Shown piece by piece: positions 44,358 through 52,916 of a stretch of 64,000 nt of DNA. Where the stretch lies: positions 3,794,001-3,858,000 of the forward strand of contig NZ_CP074380.1 in the NCBI RefSeq assembly GCF_022695595.1, written 5' to 3'. The translations under genes and the position numbers were made by a program. A model generated the notes under the pieces. It was not told where the DNA came from, did not search any database, and worked only from the letters and a program-made list of their open reading frames with translations. The stretch comes from Streptomyces sp. MST-110588. GTDB taxonomy: Bacteria; Actinomycetota; Actinomycetes; Streptomycetales; Streptomycetaceae. Within the stretch, counting starts at the first letter, position 1, and every line of letters starts with the position of its first letter.

Positions 44358-45032
44358 TCAACCGAAGGCGGGTGAGCCGATCACCTCACCGAGCATCCGC
44401 TGCTCCGCCTCCGGCAGCCACCCGGCCGCATGCACCATGTGCAGCGCCGCCCGCAGACGGGCCCGGTCCGCGTCCGTCCCGAGGCACCCCAGATAAGCGG
44501 GCAGCGCCATGGCCAGGGCCTTGAGGTCGGCACGCGCGCACCACCCCGCGAGCAGTTCCGCGAGCAGCGCGTCAACGGCGCGCAGGGCGGCGGTCGATGG
44601 CTCATCGACCGCCGTCTGCCGTGTCGCCCGGAGTCCCTCGGCGATCGCGCACCGGTTCCAGTTCCCGTAGTCCCCCGCCGGTACGTCCTCGATGTGCTCG
44701 GCGGCCTGCCGGAAGTGTGCGTACGCAGCCGCGGGTTCACCAAGGCCCTGGAGGGCCTGTCCCATGTTGATGTGCAGCGAGGCGTAGAAGCCGCGCACCC
44801 GTTCATCCCCCACCAGGTCCGCGCGGTCCAGGCTCTCCTGGTTCCACCGCAGCTTGTCCTGCGGCGTCAACTGGTGACGGGCGAGATAGTGGGCCGCCAC
44901 GCACGCCTCGTAGTCGTCCTCGGCAGTGTCCCAGGCGCGCCGGAACAGCTCACCGGCGTCCGCCCCGCGCCCCGCCGCTTCGGCCTCCATGCCCTGCACA
45001 CACAGCCGGATCACAGGATTGTCGGGGTTCAT
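44358..45032 (-). CDS. Tetratricopeptide-like helical protein, coupled to the MerR-clamp fusion
   Basis: 224 residues from the ATG at 45032, which overlaps the stop of the upstream fusion gene (ATGA). The sequence is all helical, with repeat-like blocks such as GMEAEAAGRGADAGELFRRAWDTAEDDYEACVAAHYLA and LGEPAAAYAHFRQAAEHIE at 34-40-residue spacing, typical of TPR proteins. No enzyme motif is seen. The tight coupling suggests a partner or signalling protein for the fusion (inference). Confidence 0.8.
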   Translation of the reverse strand: MNPDNPVIRLCVQGMEAEAAGRGADAGELFRRAWDTAEDDYEACVAAHYLARHQLTPQDKLRWNQESLDRADLVGDERVRGFYASLHINMGQALQGLGEPAAAYAHFRQAAEHIEDVPAGDYGNWNRCAIAEGLRATRQTAVDEPSTAALRAVDALLAELLAGWCARADLKALAMALPAYLGCLGTDADRARLRAALHMVHAAGWLPEAEQRMLGEVIGSPAFG

Positions 45033-46315
45033 GCGCCTTCTCCCTCGGCGCTGTTCCGTACCGGCATGACCAAGGTGGTGAAGCTGCCCTGGTCCGCGGA
45101 CCGCACGATCACCGGCTGCGTCGCGGACGCGATCTCCAAAAGCACGTCCGGTCCCACGCCCGCGTCCAACGCGGGTACGAGCACCGCGGGATCGAAGGCG
45201 ATCCGCAGCGTCCTCCGCGCGTCGGTGCCCGCACCCGGCCCGTTCCACGGCCTCGTCCACACGCCCCGCAGCGTCCGCGCACCGGGCCCGCCTCCCGAGA
45301 CCACCACACCCTGCTCGGCCTCCGGCTCTCCGGCCTTAACGCCCCCACCACCGGCTCCGTACCCCGGCACGTTCTCGGCCACCGTGAGCCAGGCACCGAC
45401 GCTCCGGCCGGCGAAAGCCTCGCGCAGCGCGATCCGGTCGACGACGACCCGGTGGCGTACGGGTTCCAGTCCGTCCAGCAGCAGCCGGTGATCGGGGTAA
45501 GTCCCATACGCACCACCTTCACCGCCATCACCTCCACCGCCCTCACCGCCGCCTGACAGCTCCCGGCTCTCTCCCTCGGCCCGCAACCAGCCGCCCGGCC
45601 CGTCGATCTCGATGTCGACCTCTCCCTGCCGTACGGCCCACGCCGCGAGCCCCTTCAACTCCTCCGCTGCCACGAGCACCCGGCCCGGCCCCCCGGCGAC
45701 CGTGCCGGGCCGCAGCACCCGTACGGCCAGCCGGTAACGGTCCGTGGCCACCAACCGCACTTCGTCACCGGCCAGTTCCAGCAGCACACAGCCCAGGACG
45801 GGGAACTCCTCGCGAGCCGCGCCGACCGCCACCGCGGGCGCCACCTGACGTACCGCGCTGGCCAGCTCCGCACCCCCGACCCGTGCCCGAGCCCACGTCC
45901 GAGCCCTCACCCCCGTACCGCCCGGACCGTAGGCGCCACCCCTCGTGTGCCCGGCGGCCTCTCCAGCTCTCTCCTGCCCCGAAAACTCACGCAGGATCCG
46001 CTCCACCACCGCCCGCGCCGCCTCCGCCGTCCGCCACGTCCTGGTCAGATGGGCCCGCAGCACCGCACGGGCCTCCTCCGCGCCACCATCCAGTACGACG
46101 GCCACGTCGACCAACGGCAGCCCGGCCTCCCGCAGCCTGCGCAGGAGATCGGCCCGGGGCTGCTGCCCTGACCTGTAGGAGCGGTACCCGGTACCCGGCT
46201 CCACCCGCGCGGGCCGCAGGACACCACAGTCGTCGTAGAAGCGCAGTGCGCTGGGTGTCAGCCCCACCCGCCGCGCGAAGGCCCCGATGCCCAACAGCTC
46301 TTCGGTGTCGTCCAT
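45029..46315 (-). CDS. MerR DNA-binding domain fused to two DNA polymerase III beta-clamp-like domains
   Basis: 428 residues. Residues about 8-115 are a MerR winged helix and coiled coil (IGAFARRVGLTPSALRFYDDCGVLRPARV, GYRSYRSGQQPRADLL). After an Arg/Gly linker, residues about 148-260 align with domain 2 of actinobacterial DnaN: GAELASAVRQVAPAV, FPVLGCVLLELAGDEVRLVATDRYRLAVRVL, VLVAAEELKGLAAWA. Residues about 285-425 align with clamp domain 3, ending in LEIASATQPVIVRSADQGSFTTLVMPVR. Domain 1 of the clamp is missing and is replaced by the MerR part. The overlapping TPR gene follows. The start is supported by a 19-bp-spaced promoter ending just before it, giving a leaderless message. Whether it forms a ring on DNA is unknown. 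Confidence 0.88.
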   Translation of the reverse strand: MDDTEELLGIGAFARRVGLTPSALRFYDDCGVLRPARVEPGTGYRSYRSGQQPRADLLRRLREAGLPLVDVAVVLDGGAEEARAVLRAHLTRTWRTAEAARAVVERILREFSGQERAGEAAGHTRGGAYGPGGTGVRARTWARARVGGAELASAVRQVAPAVAVGAAREEFPVLGCVLLELAGDEVRLVATDRYRLAVRVLRPGTVAGGPGRVLVAAEELKGLAAWAVRQGEVDIEIDGPGGWLRAEGESRELSGGGEGGGGDGGEGGAYGTYPDHRLLLDGLEPVRHRVVVDRIALREAFAGRSVGAWLTVAENVPGYGAGGGGVKAGEPEAEQGVVVSGGGPGARTLRGVWTRPWNGPGAGTDARRTLRIAFDPAVLVPALDAGVGPDVLLEIASATQPVIVRSADQGSFTTLVMPVRNSAEGEGA

Positions 46316-46322
46316 GCACGCG

Positions 46323-46355
46323 ATTGTGGGACTTCGACCAACCTGAAGGTCAAAG
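46323..46355 (-). promoter_or_regulatory. MerR-type promoter with 19-bp spacer and internal dyad
   Basis: Minus strand: -35 TTGACC, a 19-base spacer, then -10 CACAAT. The dyad CTTTGACC-N8-GGTCGAAG (one mismatch) overlaps the -35 and spacer. Such over-long spacers are the hallmark of promoters activated by MerR proteins through DNA untwisting. The predicted transcript would begin at or within a few bases of the ATG at 46315. Confidence 0.7.
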
Positions 46356-46403
46356 CCACCCGCTTCCCGTCATCGGCCGTGGAGGGTCCCGGGCCCCGGC
46401 GAG

Positions 46404-47270
46404 GTGAGCGACACTGAGCCGATGAACAGCGATACCCACGAGCAGAGATCTGCCACCGGGGGCGAGGGATCCGACCCGAGGGGCTCCGACGGCCTGACCG
46501 TCGGCCGCGCCGCCGCGCTCGTCGGGGTGAGCGTGAAGGCCCTGCACCACTGGGACGAGATCGGCCTCGTACGCCCCAGCGAGCGCACCTGGGCCGGGTA
46601 CCGGGTGTACTGCGGCGACGACGTGGCCCGGATCCACCGGGTCCTGGTCTACAAGGAGCTCGGGTTCCCGCTCGCCGAGATCGGCCGGATCCTGGACGAC
46701 CCGGAGATCAATGCGCGCGCCCATCTGCGCCGGCAGCGGTCACAGCTCGTGGAGCGCATCTCCCGTCTGCAGAAGATGGTCGACGCGGTCGATCACATGC
46801 TGGAGGCATCGCGCGCCGGGATGCGGCTGACTCCGGAGCAGCAGGTGGAGATCTTCGGTAACGACTGGCAGCCCGCGTGGCTCGATGAGGCCGAGGAGCG
46901 CTGGGGCGACAGCGCGCAATGGGCGCAGTACACCGAGCGGGCCGCCGGGAGGACACCGGATGACTGGAAGGACATCGCCGCCGCGACCGATGCTCTCAAC
47001 GCCGCCTTCGCCGCGGCCAAGCGCGCCGGCGTGGCCCCTGGCTCCGACGAGGCGAACGCCCTCGCGGAGCGGCACCGGTCATTGCTCTCGCAGTACTTCG
47101 ACTGCACCCACTCGATGCATGTGTGCATCGGCCGGAGGTACGTCGGCGAGCCCGGGTACGCCGACCACTTCGACGCATTCGCGCCGGGTCTGACCGTATG
47201 GCTGCGCGACGTGATCTTCGCCAACGCCGAGGCCCACGGCGTTGATCCGAAGACCGCCGAGTGGGAGTGA
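46404..47270 (+). CDS. MerR-family regulator with TipAS effector domain
   Basis: 288 residues from a GTG at 46404; an ATG at 46422 is an equally weak alternative, as neither has a good ribosome site. The first 30 residues are disordered. The winged helix is at about 31-100 (TVGRAAALVGVSVKALHHWDEIGLVRPSERTWAGYRVY), followed by a long coiled coil and the TipAS antibiotic-binding fold from about 150 (EIFGNDWQPAWLDEAEERWGDS, FDCTHSMHVCIGRRYVGEPGYADHFD). TipA binds thiopeptide antibiotics through a cysteine; Cys233 and Cys239 are candidates here. It is divergent from the MerR-clamp gene across an 88-bp region. Confidence 0.92.
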   Translation: MSDTEPMNSDTHEQRSATGGEGSDPRGSDGLTVGRAAALVGVSVKALHHWDEIGLVRPSERTWAGYRVYCGDDVARIHRVLVYKELGFPLAEIGRILDDPEINARAHLRRQRSQLVERISRLQKMVDAVDHMLEASRAGMRLTPEQQVEIFGNDWQPAWLDEAEERWGDSAQWAQYTERAAGRTPDDWKDIAAATDALNAAFAAAKRAGVAPGSDEANALAERHRSLLSQYFDCTHSMHVCIGRRYVGEPGYADHFDAFAPGLTVWLRDVIFANAEAHGVDPKTAEWE

Positions 47271-47535
47271 ACGCGTCTCCCGCGGCCCAGCCCGCTGTGA
47301 TGTGGAAAACCCCGAACCCGCCCTCACCGCTTCGGATCTGCACGTGGTGATGTGCTGTGCGATGTGCACCTTTACGTGTACGCGATGCTGAGCTGCGCTG
47401 TTCATGGGGCGTCGAACCCCCGCGTTGCTCTCCACGCGCCACGAGTGGGCCGGAAGACCGCCGGCCCTCGGTGTGTGCACGCCTCCGAAGCAGCTACCTG
47501 CTCCACATCGTCAACCGCCGCCCTCGCCGGGCCGC

Positions 47536-48006
47536 TCAGTCCAGCAGGTCGGCTTCCCAGTTCGTGCGCTGGATCCGTACGTCGATCTCGCGGATCTCCC
47601 GTGCGATGACGTCGGCTTGAGCACGCAGTTCCGCGACCGGAAGCGCGGAGAGCATCATCAGCTCGGACCGGAGCTGCCGGCCGTATCCGCGGTCGCCCGT
47701 GCCCGCCGCCGCGTCCGCCGCCGCGGTGACCACCGAGTGCCGCAGCCGCAGCACGTCCCGGCGCGCGAGCGCGTCGGTGAGCGTGCCGTTCTGGCCCATG
47801 TCCACCGCCGCGTTGGTCCGGTTGATCCGCCGGATCAGCGCTTCGAGCGTGTCCAGAGCCTCGCTGACCTCGGTCAGCAACTGGGCCGCGTCCTCCGCGG
47901 GCGTCTCACCTTCCTGGTACCGCGCACTGCTGACGACGCGCGCCCGCAGTTGCTCCACGCGACGTGTCGCCTCCGCACGCTCTGCCAGCGCCTCAGCGAG
48001 CTTCAC
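47536..48006 (-). CDS. DIP1984-family protein
   Basis: 156 residues from a GTG at 48006. The sequence is helical and charged, beginning KLAEALAERAEATRRVEQLRARVVSSARYQEGETPAEDAA and ending with REIDVRIQRTNWEADLLD. The block INRTNAAVDMGQNGTLTDALARRDVLRLR is characteristic of the family. Function unknown; it looks like an antiparallel coiled-coil. It stands alone between the TipA-like MerR gene and a TetR gene, both separated by gaps of 145-265 bp. Confidence 0.85.
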   Translation of the reverse strand: MKLAEALAERAEATRRVEQLRARVVSSARYQEGETPAEDAAQLLTEVSEALDTLEALIRRINRTNAAVDMGQNGTLTDALARRDVLRLRHSVVTAAADAAAGTGDRGYGRQLRSELMMLSALPVAELRAQADVIAREIREIDVRIQRTNWEADLLD

Positions 48007-48151
48007 TGTCCCACCCCATCCGTCCTGAACTGCGCACGACCATACGAAGTAAGGCGACTGCTTGCCCACAGGTTTCTCACCTGTTCCGGACCTGTCCCAG
48101 GTGGAGAAGCCGACCGGGCCCGTGCCCTGCTTCGGCTGGAGGAAGAATCCC

Positions 48152-48739
48152 TTACACGCGCCGGGAGGGGCTGCTGGCCTCCCAGGCCGCCTCGATCATC
48201 CGGAAGATCTCGTCCACCGCGGCGTCCGGATCGGCCGCCTCGCGGGCCAGGGAGAAGGCGTCGATCGCGAACCTCGCGATCGCCCGGCCGGCCGTCGTGC
48301 TCTGCGGCAGGCCGGGATCGGCGGCAATGGCCATGGCCAGTGACTCCGCGTGGCGCAGCCGCATCGACTGCTCGTACTGCCGCAGGTCGGGTGATGCGTC
48401 GATCATGCGCCAGATCGGGGCCGCGCCGTCCGCAGCGCAGTGCCGTACCAGGGCCAGGATCTCGCGGCGCAGTGCAGGGATGAGCGGCTCGTTCGGCGCC
48501 CGGTCGGTGACCGCTCGCGTGAGGCGTTGCTCGAAGTCCGCGTCCTGCTCGAACACCAGGGCCTCTTTCGAGGCGAAGTGGGAGAAGAGCGTGGTGACGG
48601 CCACGTCGGCCTCGGCGGCCACGTCACGGATGCCCACCGCTTCGTACCCGCGTTCCAGGAAGAGCCGCAGCGCGGTGTCGGCGATCTTCTGGCGGGTCGC
48701 GGCCTTTTTACGTTCGCGGCGTCCGGGCGGCACGGTCAT
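48152..48739 (-). CDS. TetR-family regulator
   Basis: 195 residues. The helix-turn-helix is at about 15-60 (RQKIADTALRLFLERGYEAVGIRDVAAEADVAVTTLFSHFASKEALVF). The ligand domain is all-helical, with no special motif. The gene is divergent from an NADP-dependent oxidoreductase across 70 bp that contain operator-like palindromes, so it very likely represses that gene and itself. Confidence 0.92.
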   Translation of the reverse strand: MTVPPGRRERKKAATRQKIADTALRLFLERGYEAVGIRDVAAEADVAVTTLFSHFASKEALVFEQDADFEQRLTRAVTDRAPNEPLIPALRREILALVRHCAADGAAPIWRMIDASPDLRQYEQSMRLRHAESLAMAIAADPGLPQSTTAGRAIARFAIDAFSLAREAADPDAAVDEIFRMIEAAWEASSPSRRV

Positions 48740-48782
48740 GCCCTGATGCTAACAAATACGGAACAGCAACGGTTCCAAAAAG

Positions 48783-48793
48783 CTAACCGTTAG
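48783..48793. promoter_or_regulatory. Operator palindrome between TetR and oxidoreductase genes
   Basis: CTAACCGTTAG is a perfect 11-base palindrome 17 bp before the oxidoreductase start, followed by TACGGT, a possible -10. A second dyad, GGAAC-N7-GTTCC, lies at 48760-48776, nearer the TetR start. Confidence 0.6.
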
Positions 48794-48809
48794 TGCTACG
48801 GTCGGCCGC

Positions 48810-49697
48810 ATGAAGAAAGTGAGCTTCGCCGAGTTCGGTGGTCCCGACGTTCTGCAACTCATAGACGCCGAGGAGCCCCACGCGGGCCCCGGCCGGATAC
48901 GTATCGCCGTACGGGCAGCGGGCGTGAACCCTGTCGACTGGAGAATCCGGGAGGGCCAGGTCCTGGGCGCCCACCCCACCGAACTGCCCGCCGGAGTCGG
49001 GCTGGACGCCGCCGGGGTGGTGGACGAGGTCGGCGAGGGCGTCGAAGGGGTGGAGATCGGCGACCGCGTGTTCGGCGAAGGGACGAGTACCTACGCCGAG
49101 TTCGCCGTGCTGTCGGCCTGGGCCCGGATGCCCGAAGGTCTGACGTTCGAGGAGGCGGCCGGGTACCCCTCCGTGGTGGAGACCGCGCTGCGCATCATGC
49201 GCGAGGTCGGCGTGCAGTCCGGTCAGACACTGCTGGTCAGCGGCGCGTCCGGGGGAGTCGGATCGGCGGTGCTGCAGATCGCCCGCGACCGCGGCATCAC
49301 GGTGATCGGCACGGCCGGTGCCGCCAACCAGGACTATCTGCGCGGCCTGGGCGCCCTCGCCACGACGTACGGCGAGGGCTGGGTCGAGCGGGTGCGGCAG
49401 CTCGGCCGGGTCGACGCGGCCCTCGATCTGGCCGGCTCGGGCGTGCTGCGCGAACTCGTCGAGCTGACCGGGGACCCGGAGAAGGTGATCACCATCGCCG
49501 CTGCGCCGGAACTCGGTGTCCGGTTCTCCGGCGTGCCCGGGAGTGTGCACAAGGCGCTCGCCGAGGCCGTCGACCTCATCTCACGGGGAAAGCTGCACAT
49601 CCCGGTCGAGAAGTCGTACACGCTCGCCGAGGCCGCGGCGGCGCACGCCGACAGCCAGGCCGGTCACACGCGCGGGCGCCGGGTCATCATCGTCTGA
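48810..49697 (+). CDS. NADP-dependent quinone-type oxidoreductase (MDR family)
   Basis: 295 residues. The medium-chain reductase fold is clear: VRAAGVNPVDWRIREG, the GroES-like half with AGVVDEVGEGV, and the Rossmann motif SGASGGVGSAVLQIA at about 145-160. The absence of the zinc-ligand set identifies a zinc-independent quinone oxidoreductase-like enzyme that uses NADPH. The end SQAGHTRGRRVIIV is typical. The start is fixed by the divergent promoter. It is controlled by the neighbouring TetR protein by inference; electrophilic quinones are a plausible inducer and substrate. Confidence 0.92.
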   Translation: MKKVSFAEFGGPDVLQLIDAEEPHAGPGRIRIAVRAAGVNPVDWRIREGQVLGAHPTELPAGVGLDAAGVVDEVGEGVEGVEIGDRVFGEGTSTYAEFAVLSAWARMPEGLTFEEAAGYPSVVETALRIMREVGVQSGQTLLVSGASGGVGSAVLQIARDRGITVIGTAGAANQDYLRGLGALATTYGEGWVERVRQLGRVDAALDLAGSGVLRELVELTGDPEKVITIAAAPELGVRFSGVPGSVHKALAEAVDLISRGKLHIPVEKSYTLAEAAAAHADSQAGHTRGRRVIIV

Positions 49698-49793
49698 GCC
49701 GACTCCCACGCCGACGCACCGCCCGGCACACCGAATTCTTTCCAGCGCACCTGCCGGCGGCACCCGGCAGGTGCGCGACACGTAGGAGCCCCC

Positions 49794-50915
49794 GTGCACA
49801 CTCCTGTCACGATCATCGGCGCCGGACTTGGCGGCCTGACGCTCGCTCGCGTTCTGCACGTCCACGGCATCCCGGCCACGGTTTACGAAGCGGAACTCTC
49901 ACCGACCGCCCGCCCGCAGGGCGGGTTGCTCGACATCCACGACCACAACGGCCAACGCGCCCTCAGGGCAGCCGGCCTGATGGACGAGTTCCGCAGCATC
50001 GTCCTGAAGGGCCGCCAAGCGATACGGCTCCTCCACCGGGACGGGACCGTCCTGTTCGACAGGGCCGACGACGGCACGGGCAAAAGCCCCGAAGTGCAGC
50101 GAGGCGAACTGCGGCAGATGCTGCTCGACTCGCTCCCGGCCGGCACCGTCCGCTGGGGCCACAAGGTCGTCGGCGTCCGTGCCCTCGGCGAGGGGCGGCA
50201 CGAGGTGACCTTCGCCGAGGGCGCCACCGTCGTCACGAGCCTGCTGGTCGGCGCGGACGGCGCCTGGTCACGAGTCCGGCCGCTGGTCTCCGACGCCGTA
50301 CCCGAATACGTGGGCCGGTCCTTCGTCGAGACCTGCCTGTACGACGCCGACACCCTGTACCCGGCCACCGTGAAAGCGGTCGGCGGCGGGACGCTCGGGG
50401 CGGTTGACCCGGACGAGCACGGGAAGTGGTTCGTGGCTCACCGGGAGAAGGGCGGGACTCTCCACGCCTATCTCACACTGGCCAAGCCGTTGCACTGGTT
50501 CGCCGCCATCGACTTCACCGATGCCGCCGCGGCCTCCGCGCGGATCGTGGAGGAGTACGACGGCTGGGCACCGGAACTCATCCCCCTGATCACCGGCGGC
50601 GGGACCGCGCCGGTCCTGCGTCCCCTCCACGCCCTGCCGAACGGGCACCGCTGGGACCGGGTACCGGGAGTGACCCTGCTCGGCGACGCCGCGCACCTCT
50701 CGCCCCCCAACGGCGAAGGCGCCAATCTGGCCATGCAGGACGGCGCCGAACTCGGCGAGGCCCTCGCCGCACACCCCGACGGCATCGAGACCGCCCTGTG
50801 CGCATACGAGCAAGCGCTGTTCCCCCGCAGCGCCGCAGCCGCCGTCGTAGTCGGCCACAACCCCACGCCCCAGGAGGTGATCAGCTTCTTCACCCAGGGC
50901 GGGCGAACCGGATGA
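49794..50915 (+). CDS. FAD-dependent monooxygenase (TetX-like)
   Basis: 373 residues from a GTG at 49794, with ribosome site TAGGAG. FAD binding is shown by GAGLGGLTLARVL at the N-terminus, the DG motif LLVGADGAWSRVRP, and the GD motif VTLLGDAAHLSPPNGEGANLAMQDG. The layout is that of the class A flavin monooxygenases related to TetX, which hydroxylate phenolic or polyketide compounds. It follows the quinone oxidoreductase by 96 bp on the same strand, so the two may share control by the TetR regulator. The substrate is unknown. Confidence 0.92.
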   Translation: MHTPVTIIGAGLGGLTLARVLHVHGIPATVYEAELSPTARPQGGLLDIHDHNGQRALRAAGLMDEFRSIVLKGRQAIRLLHRDGTVLFDRADDGTGKSPEVQRGELRQMLLDSLPAGTVRWGHKVVGVRALGEGRHEVTFAEGATVVTSLLVGADGAWSRVRPLVSDAVPEYVGRSFVETCLYDADTLYPATVKAVGGGTLGAVDPDEHGKWFVAHREKGGTLHAYLTLAKPLHWFAAIDFTDAAAASARIVEEYDGWAPELIPLITGGGTAPVLRPLHALPNGHRWDRVPGVTLLGDAAHLSPPNGEGANLAMQDGAELGEALAAHPDGIETALCAYEQALFPRSAAAAVVVGHNPTPQEVISFFTQGGRTG

Positions 50916-51253
50916 GCACGGCTCCTTCTGCAGCAGTTCCAGCGGCACCGACTGCCACCCCAGGTACTCCCCCAAGGACTCATCACTGCGCCGGACGCTC
51001 AGCCGTACTGGTGTAGGTGCCGCTGTACTCATCGAACCGCCCCCGTGTCTTCCCAAGCGGCTCCGCCAGCCGCCGGACTCTGGGGTTCTGCCCTGGTCAC
51101 GGACGAAGATGACGGCCAGGGACGGTCCTGTACACGAAGAGGGGAATCACTCGATCAAGAGGCATGATTCTCAGTCCTGTGTCCTATTGGACACGCGGTG
51201 GACATCGCCGGTGAGAAGAGGACACAGGACCTGAGGACCTACAACCCCGCGCC
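50916..51253. other. Spacer between monooxygenase and dnaB with a perfect inverted repeat
   Basis: 338 bp. GTCCTGTGTCCT at 51174-51185 and AGGACACAGGAC at 51219-51230 are perfect 12-bp inverted copies 33 bp apart. A smaller hairpin, GTGTCC-TATT-GGACAC, lies inside at 51180-51195. ACCTGAGG and CCTCAGGT at 51229-51259 form another stem reaching into the dnaB stop. No gene is supported; a short minus-strand stretch at 50935-51060 reads plausibly but has no start and no family match I know. Confidence 0.65.
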
Positions 51254-52735
51254 TCAGGTCTGTGCCATGTCCACGAAGCGGGAGTAGTGGCCCTGGAAGG
51301 CCACGGTGATGGTCGCCGTGGGACCGTTACGGTGCTTCGCCACGATCAGGTCCGCCTCGCCGGCACGCGGCGACTCCTTTTCGTACGCGTCCTCGCGGTG
51401 CAGCAGGATGACCATGTCCGCGTCCTGCTCGATCGAGCCGGACTCTCGCAGGTCCGAGACCATCGGCTTCTTGTCCGTGCGCTGCTCGGGGCCACGGTTG
51501 AGCTGTGAGAGCGCGATCACCGGCAGCTCCAGCTCCTTGGCCAGCAGCTTGAGGTTACGGGACATGTCCGAGACCTCCTGCTGACGGCTCTCGGCGCGCT
51601 TGGACCCGCCGGACTGCATGAGCTGGAGGTAGTCGATGACGACCAGCCGGAGGTCGTTGCGCTGCTTGAGCCGCCGGCATTTCGCCCGGATCTCCATCAT
51701 CGAGAGGTTGGGCGAGTCGTCGATGTACAGGGGCGCGGCCGACACGTCCGGCATCCGCCGTGCCAGCCGGGTCCAGTCGTCGTCCGTCATGCTCCCGGAG
51801 CGCATGTGGTGCAGCGCCACCCGCGCCTCGGCGGACAGCAGGCGCATCGCGATCTCGTTGCGTCCCATTTCGAGCGAGAAGATGACGCTGGGCAGATTGC
51901 TCTTGATCGAGCAGGCCCGCGCGAAGTCCAGCGCGAGCGTGGACTTACCCATCGCGGGACGGGCCGCGATGACGATCATCTGGCCGGGGTGCAGGCCGTT
52001 GGTCAGCGAGTCCAGGTCGGTGAAGCCCGTCGGGACGCCCGTCATCTGGCCCTGGCGAGACCCGATCGCCTCGATCTCGTCGAGCGCGCCTTCCATGATG
52101 TCGCCCAGCGGCAGATAGTCCTCGCTGGTGCGCTGCTCGGTGACGGCGTAGATCTCCGCCTGGGCGCTGTTGACGATCTCGTCCACATCGCCGTCGGCGG
52201 CGTATCCCATCTGTGTGATGCGGGTGCCGGCCTCGACGAGCCGGCGCAGTACCGCCCGTTCGTGGACGATCTGGGCGTAGTACTCCGCGTTCGCGGCCGT
52301 CGGTACGGACTGGACGAGGGTGTGCAGGTAGGAGGCGCCGCCGACCCGCGCGATCTCGCCGCGCCGGGTCAGTTCGGCCGCGGTGGTGATCGGGTCGGCC
52401 GGCTCCCCCTTGGCGTAGAGGTCGAGGATCGCCTGGTAGACCAGCTCGTGGGCCGGCCGGTAGAAGTCGTGGCCCTTGAGGACCTCCACCACGTCCGCGA
52501 TGGCGTCCTTGGAGAGCAGCATGCCGCCGAGCACCGACTGCTCGGCGTCCAGGTCCTGGGGCGGTACGCGCTCGAATCCGCCGCCCGCCCAGGCGCCGCC
52601 GTCGTCCTCGCCGCGGTCGTGGCGGTCTTCGCGGTGACGGTTCTTGCCCTCGCCCCGGCGGGTACGGGCGGCGGGCAGCCGGTCGCTCGGGCCGGAGCCT
52701 GCCCAGGGGTCGTCCAAGGGCTCGGGCACGCTCAC
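51254..52735 (-). CDS. dnaB: Replicative DNA helicase DnaB
   Basis: 493 residues from a GTG at 52735, with GGAGG 8 bp upstream; the longer open frame has no ribosome site and enters the DnaA-box region. Residues 1-52 are a basic, disordered extension. The DnaB N-terminal domain covers about 55-160 (PPQDLDAEQSVLGGMLL). The RecA-like helicase domain has Walker A ARPAMGKST at about 258-266, Walker B LVVIDYLQLM, and the arginine-finger region KKPMVSDLRESGSIEQDAD. No intein is present, unlike in some actinobacteria. It unwinds DNA ahead of the replication fork. Confidence 0.97.
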   Translation of the reverse strand: MSVPEPLDDPWAGSGPSDRLPAARTRRGEGKNRHREDRHDRGEDDGGAWAGGGFERVPPQDLDAEQSVLGGMLLSKDAIADVVEVLKGHDFYRPAHELVYQAILDLYAKGEPADPITTAAELTRRGEIARVGGASYLHTLVQSVPTAANAEYYAQIVHERAVLRRLVEAGTRITQMGYAADGDVDEIVNSAQAEIYAVTEQRTSEDYLPLGDIMEGALDEIEAIGSRQGQMTGVPTGFTDLDSLTNGLHPGQMIVIAARPAMGKSTLALDFARACSIKSNLPSVIFSLEMGRNEIAMRLLSAEARVALHHMRSGSMTDDDWTRLARRMPDVSAAPLYIDDSPNLSMMEIRAKCRRLKQRNDLRLVVIDYLQLMQSGGSKRAESRQQEVSDMSRNLKLLAKELELPVIALSQLNRGPEQRTDKKPMVSDLRESGSIEQDADMVILLHREDAYEKESPRAGEADLIVAKHRNGPTATITVAFQGHYSRFVDMAQT

Positions 52736-52916
52736 CGCGCCACCTCCTCCCGTCCGCGACGCGGACCTTGCCGTGCCCTCTTTCTTACGGCACGGCTCCG
52801 ACAAACGAGACGCCCGACTCCGGTTACGGCGCGTCGAGTTCGGACGAGCTCTCTGGCCGCAACACGTGACGGGCGCCGGACCACGGTAGGCCCGTCGGCA
52901 CCGTCCGCCAATCTGG

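Noticed and set aside
48810..50915. Part of an antibiotic biosynthesis cluster
   Set aside because: A quinone oxidoreductase and a flavin monooxygenase next to TetR are not enough; no synthase, carrier protein or tailoring set is seen.
50916..51253. Attachment site or integrated element between the monooxygenase gene and dnaB
   Set aside because: The inverted repeats are present, but no integrase, tRNA gene or direct duplication was found.
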